Assembly (NCBI RefSeq): GCF_000340215.1
Contig: NW_006921535.1
Coordinates: 575,874 to 639,873 of the forward strand
From: Pseudocercospora fijiensis CIRAD86
Lineage: Eukaryota > Ascomycota > Dothideomycetes > Mycosphaerellales > Mycosphaerellaceae
Direction of reading: 5' to 3'
Length of the DNA stretch: 64,000 nt
In this document: piece after piece, positions 11,201-23,930 of the stretch
Position numbering within the stretch: the stretch's first letter is position 1
Layout of the letters: every line of letters starts with the position of its first letter
The notes under the pieces: generated by a model
What the model was told of the DNA's origin: nothing
Databases searched by the model: none
What the model saw: the letters and a program-made list of their open reading frames with translations, nothing else
Program-made: the position numbers and the translations under genes

Positions 11201-13560
11201 AAAGTTCCTTAGGTCGAGGAGGTCCTACTCGACCGATTTATTAGCTAGTAAATCGGATAGCCTTAATAGAAACTAAAACTAGAGTAGGGTCGGCATTATT
11301 ACTATTCCTTCGGCCTATCTCTTTAACCCCCTCTTCGTTAGCATTATCGATAGTCTCCTAGCTTTCGTAGGTTACTAATTCGCCTTCTACTAACTCTTAG
11401 GCACCTAAAAATTCAGGAAGGAACTATAGGGAAGAGACGTCGATATAGTCTTCTCGTCCCTATTTCCTTCGGAGGGTAGCGAGGTCTTTTATAAAGGTAG
11501 CATCGTTAGAGATTCGGCTCTAGAACAGGTTAGTAGGCAAACCGTATACTAGCAGCTCTCCTATAGATATATTAGACTTAAGGTCTAGGAACTATAAAGC
11601 CTAGAAGAGAGCGTTTGCCTTTGTGTCTAAGGAGTTAGCTAGGCTAGTACTATACTTTTTTATATACCTATTAAAGCGAAAGCTCTTTAGATCGGATAAC
11701 TTTCGCTTATAGGCCGGTAGGTTAGCTAGACCTAGGGTACTACTAATGTCGGTAGCAATATCCTCTATATCGACCTCTAGAGTCTCTAGGACGACTAGGC
11801 TTTCTAGAGGTAGAATACTAGGTACGGTGCTAGGTACGGTACTAGATCGGGTAGTACGGTCTATAGCTATCTAGAGAGTCTTAGTTTTAGCGGTTAACTC
11901 TCGCTATTGCTTAGCCTTATCGGCCGCCTTATTCTTTAGTACCCTAGTAGAGGCTGCCGCACTAGGGCGAGTAGGGTTCTAAGGGCTCTTGCCCTTGTTT
12001 TAGGACTAGGTCTAAGACCGTATAGCAGCGTAGATATCTATACTATTCTTAGTAACCGCGTAAATATTAGTAACTGCGTCCGGATCCTAAGAAACAAAGT
12101 TAACCTTAATAGGCTTAGTAGTACTATTACTGCTCCGCTCCTTAACCTATTTTGCCCTAACCTTCTAAGTTTCTCGTTTAGCAATAGCGGCGAGGGTACT
12201 GTTCCTAGTATCCTTAAACTCGATCTTGCCGCTATACTTCTTTTCTAGAAGAGTCTTTAGCTAAGGTAGCTTTAGGGCTCTCCGATCCTATTCGAAATTA
12301 ATCTTGTCGCCGGTATCTATATAGTAGAATCGGCTATTTACTTATATAATAAGCTTCCTTTTAAGAAGCTCTTTCTAGATAGAGTAGGACGATTAGACAT
12401 GTTTAAACCCGCTATATATCTAGCACTTACTATCTAAGTTAGAATAGATCTTCCGTATAGCGTAGATATCTACTAAAGGGGCTTTAGGGTAGTTAGGATC
12501 TAAAACCTAGTAGACTAGTAGTATATCGCCTAGTATAGTAGTATTAATAACCTCCCTAACTCGCTATAATGCTTTCGCATTTAGGTTTAGCTAGGCTAGG
12601 GATTTAGCTAAGTCCGCGATATCCTAAGAGTGCTTAGTAATAGTAGGAGTTACGGTCTTAGGACTACTTTACGATTTAGGAAGGAACTTAGGTCCCTTGC
12701 TTCCTAAGGCTTCTTTTCTAACCTACGCTAGGTTATTCCGGTCTTCGCCGTAGATAAACTTCCTCGTATCGGCTATACTATTAATATCAGCCTTAATATA
12801 CACTAGGACCTCTTTGTACTTCCTAAAGCTCTTAGGATCGGCCTCGCTAAGCTTATAGCAACGGAAGATACGCTAAGCTATAGGCTACGGCAATCCCTAG
12901 AGGAGTAGCCTCGTTCTCTAAGAGTTTTCGAGGTTACTCTACTCGATGCCGTCCGCTAACTCGACAAATTCGCGGACGTACCCCTTTAGGTCGTTATCCT
13001 TAGTACGCCTTACTAAGTAGAGGGCTTCGAGCTACGCGCGACTGCCTTTAATGCGACGGCTATCGCGCTCCTAATACTCCCTTAGAAAGGCTAACTTAAA
13101 GGTCTCCTAGTTAGTATTAGACTTGTCGTCCTTTTCTAGGTAGCTAACTAGGGTTCTAAGGGTTCGGTAAAGCTTAGTGCTAGTAGTCCTCGTAAGGGAC
13201 CGGATCTTATACTAGTCGGACTCTCTATTAAGCTCGTACTTAATTAGGCCTTCCTTAAAACGCTCTATATATGCTATAGCGTTCTACCCTTTAAATAAGG
13301 GGTTTGTAGTGCTCCCTAGTTCTAGCGGGCGACGCTTGTTTTAATAGAGAAGTTTAGTTTGCTTCTCTATTATCTTTATAATAACATTATAGAGCGCCTC
13401 TAGCGTAGAGGGCGTAGGAGGCTTACTTATATTAACTAGTCGCCGCCTAATTTCTTCGTTAATAGGATTAGGGGCGGTTTCGGATTTAGAGGATTCCGCT
13501 AATTCTTAATGCTCGTTTTCGCTAGAGCTAGAGCTTATTCGATTATTAGTAAAATTGTTG
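11200..13560 (-). pseudogene. element C gag
   Basis: Minus-strand frame starting near 13,560 after an AT-rich leader. A Glu/Ser-rich N-terminus is followed by a capsid-like helical region (about 13,250-12,750, with Y-L-E-K-D-D-K and R-E-R-D-S-R-R type segments) and a Lys/Thr-rich tail. I saw no CCHC zinc knuckle. The same gene is present in element D. Gag would form the particle that packages the RNA. All breaks are TAG/TAA at expected Gln/Trp positions. Boundaries are approximate. Confidence 0.6.
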
Positions 13561-14355
13561 AAATAAAATGCTATATAAAGTCGCAATAAAATGCTATATA
13601 AACGTGTTTTTAGTGTCTTTAGTTTGTTTAGTTTGTTATAGTGTTGCTGCGCGAGAGAATAGTATATTAGGCTATTTCTCCTAGTGTTACCCCTAGGGTA
13701 GTATTAGGATTTAGCCTCCTAGGGTTCGCCTAACTACCTCTAGGAGCTTAGTTTAGTATTAGACGAAAGCCGCTCGGAGGGAGAGACTACAATCTCTATT
13801 TATACCTAGATCCTAGAAACTAGCTCGTATCTCCTTTAGCTAGGCGGGGGGGGTAGTAGCCTTCTTTTTTTTTAGTAGAAGGCTAAGTACTATCTAAGCG
13901 AGGCTGCGAATCTAGGAACGCCCTACCCGATTAATAGGGGACTCCCCGGCTATCCGACCTGCAAGCTGTATTTGCTATTAATTGATAGTCTTAGCAAACT
14001 AAGTAAGGCCGATAGGTAATTAGTCTATCTCCTCCTTAGGCGGGGCTTATCTCGAGCAAGCGGTACTAAATAGGTCTTCGACCCGGAGCCGAGTCCTTAG
14101 AAGCTAGCTATAGTCGCAGACTAGGCCCTAAGCTATAATAGTCCTAAGGGTTTGTAGCTTTTCGGGGTTAAAGCGATGCCCTCGTTAAGAGGTTTCTCTG
14201 CTTATCGTAATAGCCCCTTAAGATACTTCGGTATCGTCCGTATCGTAGGCTCTTATCGTACCCTCGCTTCGGTTATAGCTATTCGTACCTAGAGACTACC
14301 TTTAACATACCCGAACCTATTAGATATAAAGAGATAGCCCTACCTTCGGCTCTAA

Positions 14356-14635
14356 TAAAGGACGGAAACTAATACTACTACTACTACTTGTAGCAATAGT
14401 ATAGGCTACCGAGGGTAATATAACCTATAGCAATATAGGTAGCTATGTTTAGTATAATAGAATAATAAGACGGTTGCTTAGGCTAATAACTAGAGCCCTG
14501 TAACATAGGCATTATAGAAGTGTAATATAAATAATATACTATACGAGGTTAGTGCTCTATCTATAATATAGAAGGAGGCCTCTTATATAGGCTTAAAACT
14601 TAGCCTAGGTATATAGGGCCGGTTACTAGCTAATA
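14356..14635 (-). repeat. T-family LTR, copy 1 (5' LTR of element C)
   Basis: A 280-bp sequence shared with 15,050-15,329, 27,112-27,391 and 29,231-29,509. In element orientation it starts TATTAGCTAG and ends GTCCTTTA, that is TG...CA termini after RIP. It contains TATATAAGAGG, a likely TATA box. Here it lies between Copia piece 3 and the leader of element C. Confidence 0.85.
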
Positions 14636-15049
14636 TTAGTTAGGTTGGAAATGTATCGTAATAGTAGCCCTATAGTATAGCAAGCATTAGGTCGTGTAAT
14701 TATAGCTAGCTATAGCGCTTTACTAATACCTTCCTAATACTAAGTCTTAAAGGTAGCGCTAGTAGTATAGCCCTTAGGTATACGCTAAATCGATATCTTA
14801 ACGTATCGAGGTGCTATTAGTATAGTAGGAGCCACTCGGCCCTATATACTATACTTCTTACTAAGCCTATTTAAATAGGCATCTTAAACGACGTAAATAG
14901 TACGCTAGTTGCGGTCGCGAATAATCCGTATGCTAAGATAGTAGTAAAGGTCGCCTAGTTCTCGCATATTAAAGCGGTCCTTTAGCAACTAAGTAACGGC
15001 TTCTAGTGCTAATAGAGTATAGGCGATAATAATTATATTATCTACGTAG
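14636..15049 (-). pseudogene. Copia element E, piece 3: end of reverse transcriptase
   Basis: The minus strand continues the Ty1/Copia RT exactly where piece 2 (27,396-28,991) stops: it resumes with Y-V-D-D, then M-R-E-L-G-D-L-Y-Y-Y-L, R-T-I-Y-V-V-Q-D-A-Y and later R-P-N-A-C-Y-T-I-G ... R-Y-I-S-N, the segment leading into RNase H. It is cut off by the LTR of element C. The 4-bp GTAG at 15,046-15,049 is repeated at 27,392-27,395, which shows that element D inserted between the two pieces. Confidence 0.85.
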
Positions 15050-15329
15050 TAAAGGACGGAAACCAACACTACTACTACTACTAGCAGTAATAGTATAGGC
15101 TACCGAGGGTAACATAACCTATAGCAATATAGGCAGCTATATTTAGCATAATAGGATAACAAGACGGTTGCTTAGGCTAATAACTAGAGCCCTACAATAT
15201 AGGCATTATAGAAGTGTAACATAAACAATGTGCTATACGAGGTTAGTGCTCTATCTACAATACAGAAGGAGGCCTCTTATATAGGCTTAAAACTTAGCCT
15301 AGGTATATAGGGCCGGTTACTAGCTAATA
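15050..15329 (-). repeat. T-family LTR, copy 2 (3' LTR of element D)
   Basis: A 280-bp LTR, nearly identical to the copy at 27,112-27,391. It is preceded on the minus strand by a purine tract and followed by the GTAG target duplication. Its internal order matches the other three copies, including the TATATAAGAGG box and a CTACTACTAC-type tract near the 3' end. Confidence 0.9.
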
Positions 15330-15344
15330 TCCCTCCCTTTCTTC
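15330..15344 (-). promoter_or_regulatory. polypurine tract of element D
   Basis: On the minus strand GAAGAAAGGGAGGGA lies immediately before the 3' LTR. Plus-strand DNA synthesis of LTR elements is primed from such a tract. Its position supports the 15,050 LTR as the true 3' LTR of an element that includes the extra ORF, not a separate insertion. Confidence 0.75.
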
Positions 15345-15346
15345 GT

Positions 15347-18279
15347 ATCTAACTAGACACGCTTTACATTGTGCGCTTAAAACAAACAGTTATATAGTAA
15401 CCTTAGGCATCTTAGCTAAGGCTATCTTTTAGAGACTCCGCAATAACACCCCCGGGATAGCATTATTCCTAGATTCTATTAATATGCAAAAACAACTTCC
15501 TAAGCATCCAATCTACTACGCTAACTTACTGCTGCTTCAATGTACCGTAATCCTTACTAGTAATAACCTTATTAGCTAGTCGACTGTCCTAAACTCCTCC
15601 GCAGGTATTAAAGCTATTAGTACTAAAGTACTCTACCTCGAAGTAAGCTTAATTAACGAGGAGGTTAGCAGCCTTGTCCTATATAGCCTTCTCCTACTCG
15701 CGTAGATAGTCCTTAAGCTCCTCCTTATTAAACTAGAGGACTTATTTAACTTCGTTCTAAACAACGTAACTTAACTAAGGAATTCTACCGACTAGGGTAT
15801 CGGAAATGCAACCGAGGCCTTCGACTAAGATAGCGGTAGGGAAGGCGAACGGTACGAAGGTATTAGAACCTAGAAGGGCGGTTAGATTACGGTGCGCCTT
15901 AGCAACCTTAGCGACGGTTAAGTTATCGTAGCCCTTAATTTTAGTGCCGTCGATAATACGAGAGTAGCCTAGGTCGATTAATATACGGTCGCTCTCGGGC
16001 TTTAGATCGCTATACGGAAGGTATAGTATCTAAATAGAGACTTCGCATTCCTTTAGAGGGTTAAGGATCTACTAAGCTGCCTCGCCTTCGTTAGGCTAAC
16101 TATCGAATATATAGCCGAGGTCGTCGTTAGTAAGGTACTTATTAGTAAGCTTGCTAATCTTGTTTAGTAGAACTAGGCTACGGGTATTAAGCTTCTTAAC
16201 CTAGTTCTCGAAGACCTCTAGTTCGTATATACCCTCGATAACAGTTAAATAGGCGGTCTTATCTTTAGATATAAGAGAAACCTTAATACGTAGATAGCTA
16301 GTACCCTTACTAGCTACGAGCTTAACTATATCTTGTCTAAGACGAGAAGTCTCCTTAGTAGGGTAGTTCTTATAACCGCTATTACCTACCTTAAAGTACT
16401 TAGTAGGCTTAGGGACGGAGATAAGCTTATATACGTAATTAGGTCGAAGGGCAACGGCTAAGAGCTACAAGGCGGGATACTAACGGACGATTTAGTTGCT
16501 TACTCTATAGGTCTAAAGGGCATTGCGGCCTTCCTACTTAGACTTAGGCAGTTTACGTATATACTAAAAGAATATACGAAACTCCTCCTATATTAGGTCG
16601 ACGATAAGAGGAAGGTACGCTCTACGAGGCGACTATATCTAACCGAAGACCCGAGAGAAGATAGCATTACTAGTCTAACGAAAGCGGTCGAAGGAGGTGC
16701 CTTATCTAAGAATGCTAGTAATTAACTTGCACCGACGCTTAGTTAGCGTAAGATCGCGAGTAATAGTACTAGTAGGGTTAAATACGTAGAGTCCTAGGGA
16801 GGTCGGGGCGGTAGTAGGGCGTCTAGGAAACTAGTTAGTATAACTAGTCTTAAGGGCAGTAAAGGCATCCTAATTAGCAACCTCGCGACTAATCTTTAAT
16901 AGGCGACCGACGAGGACACTCGCCTTAGTACTAGCATAGAGACTATAGACCTTAGCGGCCTTCTTAACATAGTTAGTATATATAGTAAACCGCTCTTTAC
17001 CTAGCTTACTAAGGTCGTCGAGCTATTAATAGATAGATAGGGTAGTAGGAGCTTTGCCTATATCGGCTTTAGGAACTATATCGATATTAGTAATAAGGTG
17101 CGTAATAGAGTCGCCCTTATAAGAACTATAGATGTTCTTAGTTAATAGGATCGGCGAGAGGCCTCTATCTCTACGCTCGCTAAAGGAGCCTTCGGAGGAG
17201 ACATCTTCTAGTAGTATATCTAGTATATTAATATCCGAGTTACTATAGTTAGTACTATAGTTAGTACTATAGTCGGTACTAGAAGGAGTGCTATACTTCT
17301 TAGTAGCCTTGCGGAGGGCCTAGCGAGTATACAATGCCTTCTTATGCGCTGCTTCGGCCTTAGCGCGCTCGTCTTGAACTTCTTAAGGGACCTTACGGTT
17401 ACGGGTCGAGCGACGATCTTTAGCCTACATTTCTATAGCGAGCGCAAGACTAGCAGCCGTATCGGCCTCGGTTTCTAAGCGAAGAGCCTTACGTTTAAGG
17501 ACATTAACGATAGGAGCCTCTTAACCCTTAATAATAAAGCCTATACTATTAATACGATAGCCCTTCTCTTTTAGTAGATCCTTAATTGTCTATACGTTAA
17601 GATCGACCTAGACAATCGCATCGTAGTGCTTCTTCTAGTAGGCTATCGTAAAGTCGTTAAGCGCAAAGGACAAGTTAAGTAGCTACTTGCCTACCTTCTT
17701 ACTAGCGGTAGATACGCGATAGATTATAGTACGGGAAAGATGCTCGGCGCCTTAACGACGGACCTTATACTTATTAACGAACGAAGAGACCTACTTAGTA
17801 CGCTCTTGTCTACCGTAGGCGAAGTTAATAAGGCTCTTAGGAAGACTACTTAGTCCTCCCTAGTATTCGAAGGCCTAGTCGAGGGTCTTAAAGCGTAAGC
17901 GAATCTAGGTGCCGGCTATCTCAAGGCTATAGACGATAGGAAAGGCTTATTCGATATCTATATCGTTAAGAACCTCGCGCTTAAAGATACGCTTACCGAT
18001 AGACTAACGTAAGTTGTTTATACTATACGTAACTAAGATAGTAGCCTTCTTAATATTCCTATTAATAACGCGTAGTAGGGTGCGAGCGTTCTAGATCTTC
18101 TCTTAAGGGTCTTTAAGGGCGGTAACGATCTAGAAGCAGTACTCGAGGCTAGTTGTAGTAGCTAAGGCGCTATCGGATAGGGCTTCGATCGGAACTAGGG
18201 CGGCTAGGCTTAGGTTAATAGGGGTAGGTAGGTCGTTGCTACTACTAGCGCCTAGTGGATTCGGGGCGCCGGAAGACAT
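15347..18279 (-). pseudogene. Element D third ORF, ~975 codons, unrecognised
   Basis: The ATG at 18,279 begins M-S-S-G-A-P-N-P. I followed the frame to the polypurine tract; interruptions are TAG/TAA only. The N-terminal half is helical and charged, with an Arg/Lys-rich stretch near 17,450-17,290 and a Tyr/Ser/Thr repeat near 17,290-17,215 (encoded by repeated TTAGTACTATAG words). The C-terminal half looks globular (for example Y-F-K-V-G-N-S-G-Y-K-N-Y-P near 16,380). I see no signal peptide, no convincing membrane segment, no RT, integrase, chromodomain or CCHC motif, so an envelope function is not supported even though the position is env-like. A palindromic motif lies in frame near the end (15,441-15,465, read Q-C-Y-P-G-G-V-I). 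It could be a captured gene or a lineage-specific retroelement protein. Confidence 0.65.
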
Positions 18280-18682
18280 AGTCGACCGAAGTAGGTTGTA
18301 AACGAGTTTGCAAGTGTGTTCGTTGCTTAACAATAATAATTGAAGGGTTTAGATAGAAGGGGGGGGTAGTTAGGCGGTAGCGAGTTAGTTAGTAATCGAG
18401 TAGAAGAAGGAGCTTAGGAAGCTCGCTTTAAATATAGTACGAAGGTAACGTAGTCCGTATATTCCGCGCTAGTAAAGCAAACGGATAACGGCTATATATA
18501 AAAGTAAAGCTATATACGAGACCTCTTTATTATTAGGATAGGCTAAAGTTTAACAATCGATCTAGCTAATTGCTAGTAGCGACTACGCGCCTTTATTAAC
18601 CTTTAGCTATCGTAGATTCTCGCGCACTCGAAATGTAACTAGTCAGTTCGAGTCCTTAGTAGAAATCTATAGTAGTGAAGCT

Positions 18683-19163
18683 AGCGGGACTAATAATACC
18701 CCCGGGGTAGCATTAGCTTTTCTCTAGAGATGCTTAGTAACGAGGAGCAAGTCGCCTAGGCCTAGCGTAGCTAATCCGTTAGTGCGTTAGCCTATAGCAC
18801 TGCCGTTATAGATATAGCATTACCTTTCACATTAGTAAGCACGTAAAGGTAGTCTATACGTTTACCTTCTTTCCTCTTCTAAATACTAAGCTTAATAGCC
18901 TAAGGTCCCTATTCTTAGAGGCTATCGGCCTAGGTTGCTATATCTATCTAAGAGCTAGGAAGGGAGAGGGATCCTCCCTTTCTTAGTGTCCTACGTAACT
19001 AGTGCTAATTAGGGTAGGAACATCCTCTAGTAGAGTATCTTATTATAGTTAATATCTAAGGGTAGTCGCTAGAGTCTAGGAAGCTAGAGAGAAGTAGTCC
19101 TAGAGGGTAGAGGGTTAGGTTCGGCTATCTTCCTAATACTACCCCCGGGGTATTATTAGGAAA
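18683..19163. other. ~480-bp noncoding spacer of element D bounded by two palindromic motifs
   Basis: The spacer lies between the pol stop (~19,428) and ORF3, with the CCCCCGGGG palindrome at both edges (18,691-18,715 and 19,133-19,160). I see no coherent frame on either strand. Because the bounding motifs resemble LTR termini I considered a solo LTR, but no second copy occurs in the window. It may be a promoter, splice or translation-control region for the third ORF; that is inference. Confidence 0.4.
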
Positions 19164-19427
19164 ACACGCCTCGTATAGTTCTATCTAAGGAAAAACAAGA
19201 GCAAAGGAATAAAGTTATAGCAACATTAATCGAAGTAAAGGCAAAGCAAAGGATAACAATAAGATAAACTAAAAGCAATAAACGAGAGTATAAACATTAG
19301 TAGGAACGGTTAATAGGTAAGGACTAAAGGTACAGGGCGGTACTGCATTAATAGCGCGGAAAACGATTAATAAGAGCGAGGAAGCAACGTAGTAGAGGCA
19401 GACAGAGGCAAGGAAGAGTAAGCAATT

Positions 19428-22400
19428 ATTTAGTCTCGGGGTCGGGGTCGTTTAATACCTATAATTCTAGGCGGTCTTCGTCGCTAGACTAGTCGAGTTC
19501 CTCCTCGGAGTTAGAGTTAGATAGCTAGAAGTCTAGTTTACTATCGGAATTAATATCGGAAATGCTCTATACGCAATTAATACGTATATAACCCTCCCTT
19601 TGTTTATAAGTCATTCCTAATAGCTTACTAAGACGGACCTAGGGATGCGTATAGCTGTTAGGTAGAACAGGATCTATAACCGCGGTAGGATCCTCCTCTC
19701 GATAGGTATCTAAGGTCGGTAGAGGGTCTATAGAGGCATTAACGTCCTCCTCGGTCGGGGGAGGGCGGGTAGGCTCTCTTAATTCGACGATCTTCTTTAG
19801 GTTAGCCTAGAGATACGAGTGCTTTAAGGTAGTACTATCAAGTTCCTAAAGACGGTACGCAGAACTATCGTAAAGGACCTCCTATACTCTATAAGGCCCT
19901 TTCTATTTAAAGGCTAGCTTATAGGAGTAACTATATTCTAACTCGGACCGGTATAGGAGAACTATATCGCTAACCTTTAGAGGCTCCTAATTAATAGCAT
20001 TATAGTTATTAAAATACTGCTTAGCCTCTTTACGAAGGCGCCGTTATCGAGTAAGTCCCTCCTAAGAAGTAGTAGTTATATCCTTAAGAGCCTTAGCGCG
20101 TAGGGTAAGGAGATCCGCTCTAGTACGAACAGATCCCTAATCGTAAACGCTATACGTACGATAGGATAACTTAATAGGAAGAATAGCGTCCCTCCTAATT
20201 ATAAGCTCTACTAGCGTAAGTCTAGTCGTATCGATAATAGTAGTTCGATCCGCCTAGAGAAGGGCTAGAACGCGGGTAGAGATAGGAACGGACCTATCCC
20301 CTCTATTAGTTATCTTAAATAGGGCATCAATTAAAGACCGATAGCTACGCTTAACAATAGCATTCGACTAGGGATAGTACGGGGAGATGCGAACGTTTTT
20401 CGCCCTATACGAAACAAGTAGCGCTTAAACTTCTTTAGCTATATTGTTCGTAGCGTTATCTAAGATAATCTCGTAGAGCGTTCCCTAGCGGTAAAACAGA
20501 TCTTTAAATAGGAAGGTAGCTATATTACGAGCATTAATAGCACTATAGCCCTTATAGAAATAATAGGCTTTAGGCTATCGAGAAAGACCTTCCCGAATAA
20601 TATAGAGGCTATTGTTCCGGCTTAGATAAACCCTATTACCGTACTATCGCTTACTAACTAATTAGGTAGCAGGGATACGTAGCTCGCCTAGCCGACGGTA
20701 GCTATTTCTGAAATTGCACTTAGGACAGCTCTTATAGTAGCGAGAGACATCGGCCTATACGCTATCCTACTAGTAGCGCCGACGAAGGATATCGAAGGTA
20801 CCCTCCGCCGCCCGGTAGCTAAGTTTATCGTAAACAGAACGAAGGATCTCTTATCGGGCTGCTAGGTCGTTAATAACACGCTAGAGAGGTATATTAACTA
20901 TCGCTTGTCGCTAAAGGATTCGATCTTTAACTAGGAATCGTCGAGAATAGCGAATAACCCGACAGTATTAACTCTTTAATAGACTAGGTGCTTTCTTCGT
21001 ATAGGTTAGGAAGTAGGCGATATAATAGGAGTCGTCGGAGTAGACCCTATTAAGGATATTATCCCTCTCTAGTTTATCCGCCTTAGCTTTAGCCTAGTCC
21101 TTATCGTTAGTAGTAGGGTTCTCGTCGGGCTAGTTACTAGGTTAGTCGTCGGTAGTAGGCCTAGTAATCGCTAGCATAGTATTAATATAGAAGGTAGCGA
21201 AGAAAGTGCGGTTAATTACCGTATCGATATCCTCTTCTTCTATTATCTCGGCGATGTCCTTTTCTATAGCGGGCCTTCTAGAAAGGCTATCCGGTCTAGT
21301 ATGCTTCTTACTAGGAACGTAGAAGACGTCGAAATTAAATAAATAGATCTAGGCAACCTACCGAGCTATCGTAGAGTTTAGCAGGTCGGAGGCTATACGG
21401 TTAAGTTAATAGACTAGCGTCTAAGCATCGATTTCTAAGCGAAAGAATATACTAAAGAGCTATAGTCGGAACTGCTTTAGAGCCTTATAGACTCTAAGGC
21501 ATTCTCGCTTGCTAGTATCGTATCGGGCCTCGATCGGTTTTTATAGTCCGGAGTCGTACCTAATAGGATAACGCAAGGATAGCTCCTTACGGTTACACTA
21601 CATTAGTATCTCGCTATAGCCTTCCCCGCTCGAGTCGATAGTAACAATTATTAAACCCGTACCCTCTAAGTAGTTAATAGATGTTAGTATAGGTGCGCTA
21701 ACGAGCGCCTTAGTTACCGTATCCTTAGCCGCTTAGTAAACGGAGGTCTATTCGAATTTAGCATCCTTCTTAAGTAAGGCGTATAAGGGCTTGTATACTA
21801 ATACAAAGTTCTCGACCTAGATACGGAAGTAGGAGACTACTCTAAGCTAGGTTCGGATATCCTTCTAACAGGTAGGATCCGGCTAGGATACTATCTTTAG
21901 GACTCGTATATTATTAGGATAGCGGCCGTTCTTATTAGTTACAAACCCGACAATGTTTATTCGTTTATATAGGAGCTAAAGCTTCTCCCTATATACCGTT
22001 AGGTTAGCTCGCTCTAGGTCGTAGAGGACACTATCGAGGTTCTAAATATATTCGAGAAAGAACCTACGGATGCTAGGCTCTACCTCTTTATTGTCGTACC
22101 TAGTTTTAGGGCCCTTAATGCCGATATCGTCGAAGAAAGGCATCGCTATATAGGAGATATAGGCCGCGAGGACTTAGTTTATAATGCGAACGAACTAGGC
22201 TACGGAGTTAGTTGCCCCTTAGGGAAGGGTAGTTTATCTATATAGCCTAAGAGGTGTCTCGAAACTAGTAAGGTCGCGGCTATTAGGATAGAGAGGGATC
22301 TAGTCGTAGCCCGAGAAAACATTAACTAGTAAGGCTATAACACAGTTAGCAAAAGCTTCCGAGAACCTATTAGTCTCCGGAGGAAGATTAGTATCTCTAA

Positions 22401-23930
22401 TCGTAACTACGTTGAACTTTTATATAGCGTTAATTAGACGGTACTTCTTTAGTTCCCTAGGAGCTATCTTCTTCTAAACTAGGAAGTATAGATTGCGATA
22501 CGAGGTATAGGAAGGTTCTAAGGTGCCAGCCTTTATACGCTATCGTATTATATCCTTAACTATACCTCGTAGGCTTAGGTTTAGCTTGAAACCTAGGTAG
22601 GCCTAAGGCTTATACTCGATCGTTCGGATCTTCTACGGAGGGGCAACCTCCGGATTTATTCTACCTAGGTAAGTGAAGTTATATACTAATACGGCCTCGC
22701 GATTGTATAGAAGCTTATATAGCAAATCTAGTTTACAATCCGAAAGCTCGATACTAGATTTGATTTTCGCAAGCCTCTCCTCTATTAGCCTTAACCCCCT
22801 AGGGATAGTAGAGAACTTTTTCGTAATATATTTCTAATCGTACGGACTATCCCTAGGTAGTAGTGTCGCCTCCTAATTAAGGCACTTCTATCGCTAGTTA
22901 GGATTTCCGCTAGGATTAGACCTATCGGTAATGTATACGCTACCCTTTACGGGCTTAATCTTATTAGCTACCCTCTTATATAGGGTATATATACTAATCG
23001 ATTGTCGAACCCGAGCTCTCTCTCTTTGTCGCTAGGCCTAGAGATTGGCGTAACAAAACAGCGCGTAAACCTCTTTAGAAGTTTCCTTAAGTCGATAGGT
23101 ATACAACTAGTAGTCCTAATTTATAACGCCGGCGAAAACGTTAGATTCGTAATAATACCCCCGGGGTAGCATTAGATTCGCGCTCTAATTAGTTAGTTCG
23201 GGTAGACCCGCGTCCGGTAGTAATGCCTCCGGCGACGATGTATAAGATAGTATTATTACCTTAACTTGTATAGCAGGTATAGGTAGTCGTTGTATTATAC
23301 TCGCTATCGCTTCGAGTACTCGTCTTCTTAGTATAGAACCTAGAAACTTGCCTTAACGTACGGAGCGGCGCACTTCTAGAAATAACCTATTTAAGCTATA
23401 CTAACTTATAGCGCAGATTGCCGGTCTTATAACCGCGCCGTAGCGTTTCCCGAAGACCGTCTAGAAGTAGCAAGGATATCCTCGTAGGACTTGTAGCTAG
23501 TATTGCCGATATAACTAGTAAACACGACTCGGTTACCCTTCTAGTTAGCAATAGTTCCCTCCTAGGAACTATCGTCGCAGTTGCGCTAGATACTACGAGT
23601 TATACGAGACTATAGCCGACCTAGAATAATTAGCGTATTTAGGTCGGCGGCGATCTAGAAGGTAAAGGAAAAGCATATACCGAAGGCGTCTACTATAATA
23701 TTATAGCAAGCACCTACTAGCGTAACCTCTCTATTTACTCCCTATATACCTAGGGAAATGTCTCTATTTATTAGCAGCCTAAGTTGTTTAGCCTAACGCT
23801 TACTTATAATAAGTGACTCCGAACTATTATTAAGTATTGCTAGTATCTATTAACTATAGCTCCCGATAGTAACTTAAATATAGATAGCGGGAACGACGGC
23901 GAAGGAACGGGTAACTACGGAAAGGTCTAT
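19428..23930 (-). pseudogene. element D pol: protease, reverse transcriptase, RNase H, integrase
   Basis: Minus-strand frame with TAG/TAA as the only breaks. RT lies around 22,500-21,950 (Y-R-L-I-N-A, L-P-Q-G-A-T-N-S, F-L-D-D). RNase H lies around 21,750-21,250 (V-T-I-D-S-S-G-E-G-Y-S-E, then S-K-R-E-C-L-R-V). The integrase zinc region is near 20,770-20,690 (C-P-K-C) and the catalytic core near 20,600-20,300 (D-N-A-T-N-N-I-A-K-E, P-Y-Y-P-Q-S-N). A C-terminal module near 19,960-19,800 reads L-L-Y-R-S-E and K-G-P-Y-R-V-Q-E. The protein ends at about 19,428 after an acidic tail. It would copy and integrate the element; it is inactive here. No chromodomain was seen, unlike elements A and B. Confidence 0.85.

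Larger units (their letters stand above)
9200..14635 (-). mobile_element. Ty3/Gypsy element C, 3'-truncated copy of element D
   Basis: This segment runs parallel to 21,945-27,391 at high identity by eye over its whole length: 280-bp LTR, leader, gag, protease and the first part of reverse transcriptase. It reads on the minus strand, with its 5' LTR at 14,356-14,635. The homology stops at about 9,200, inside the RT/RNase H linker, so RNase H, integrase, the extra ORF and the 3' LTR are absent. To the right, its LTR abuts the Copia piece at 14,636, so C inserted into the same Copia element as D. What removed the 3' half is not visible; the junction leads into unrelated sequence at 9,065-9,199. 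Confidence 0.85.

Noticed and set aside
13900..14250. rRNA-like words in the element C leader
   Set aside because: No alignable rRNA helix; the same sequence is present in the leader of element D, so it belongs to the retroelement.
18683..19163. Solo LTR bounded by the palindromic motif
   Set aside because: Both ends look alike only within the motif; no target duplication and no second copy was found. The 5' part of element D has a different sequence next to its motif.
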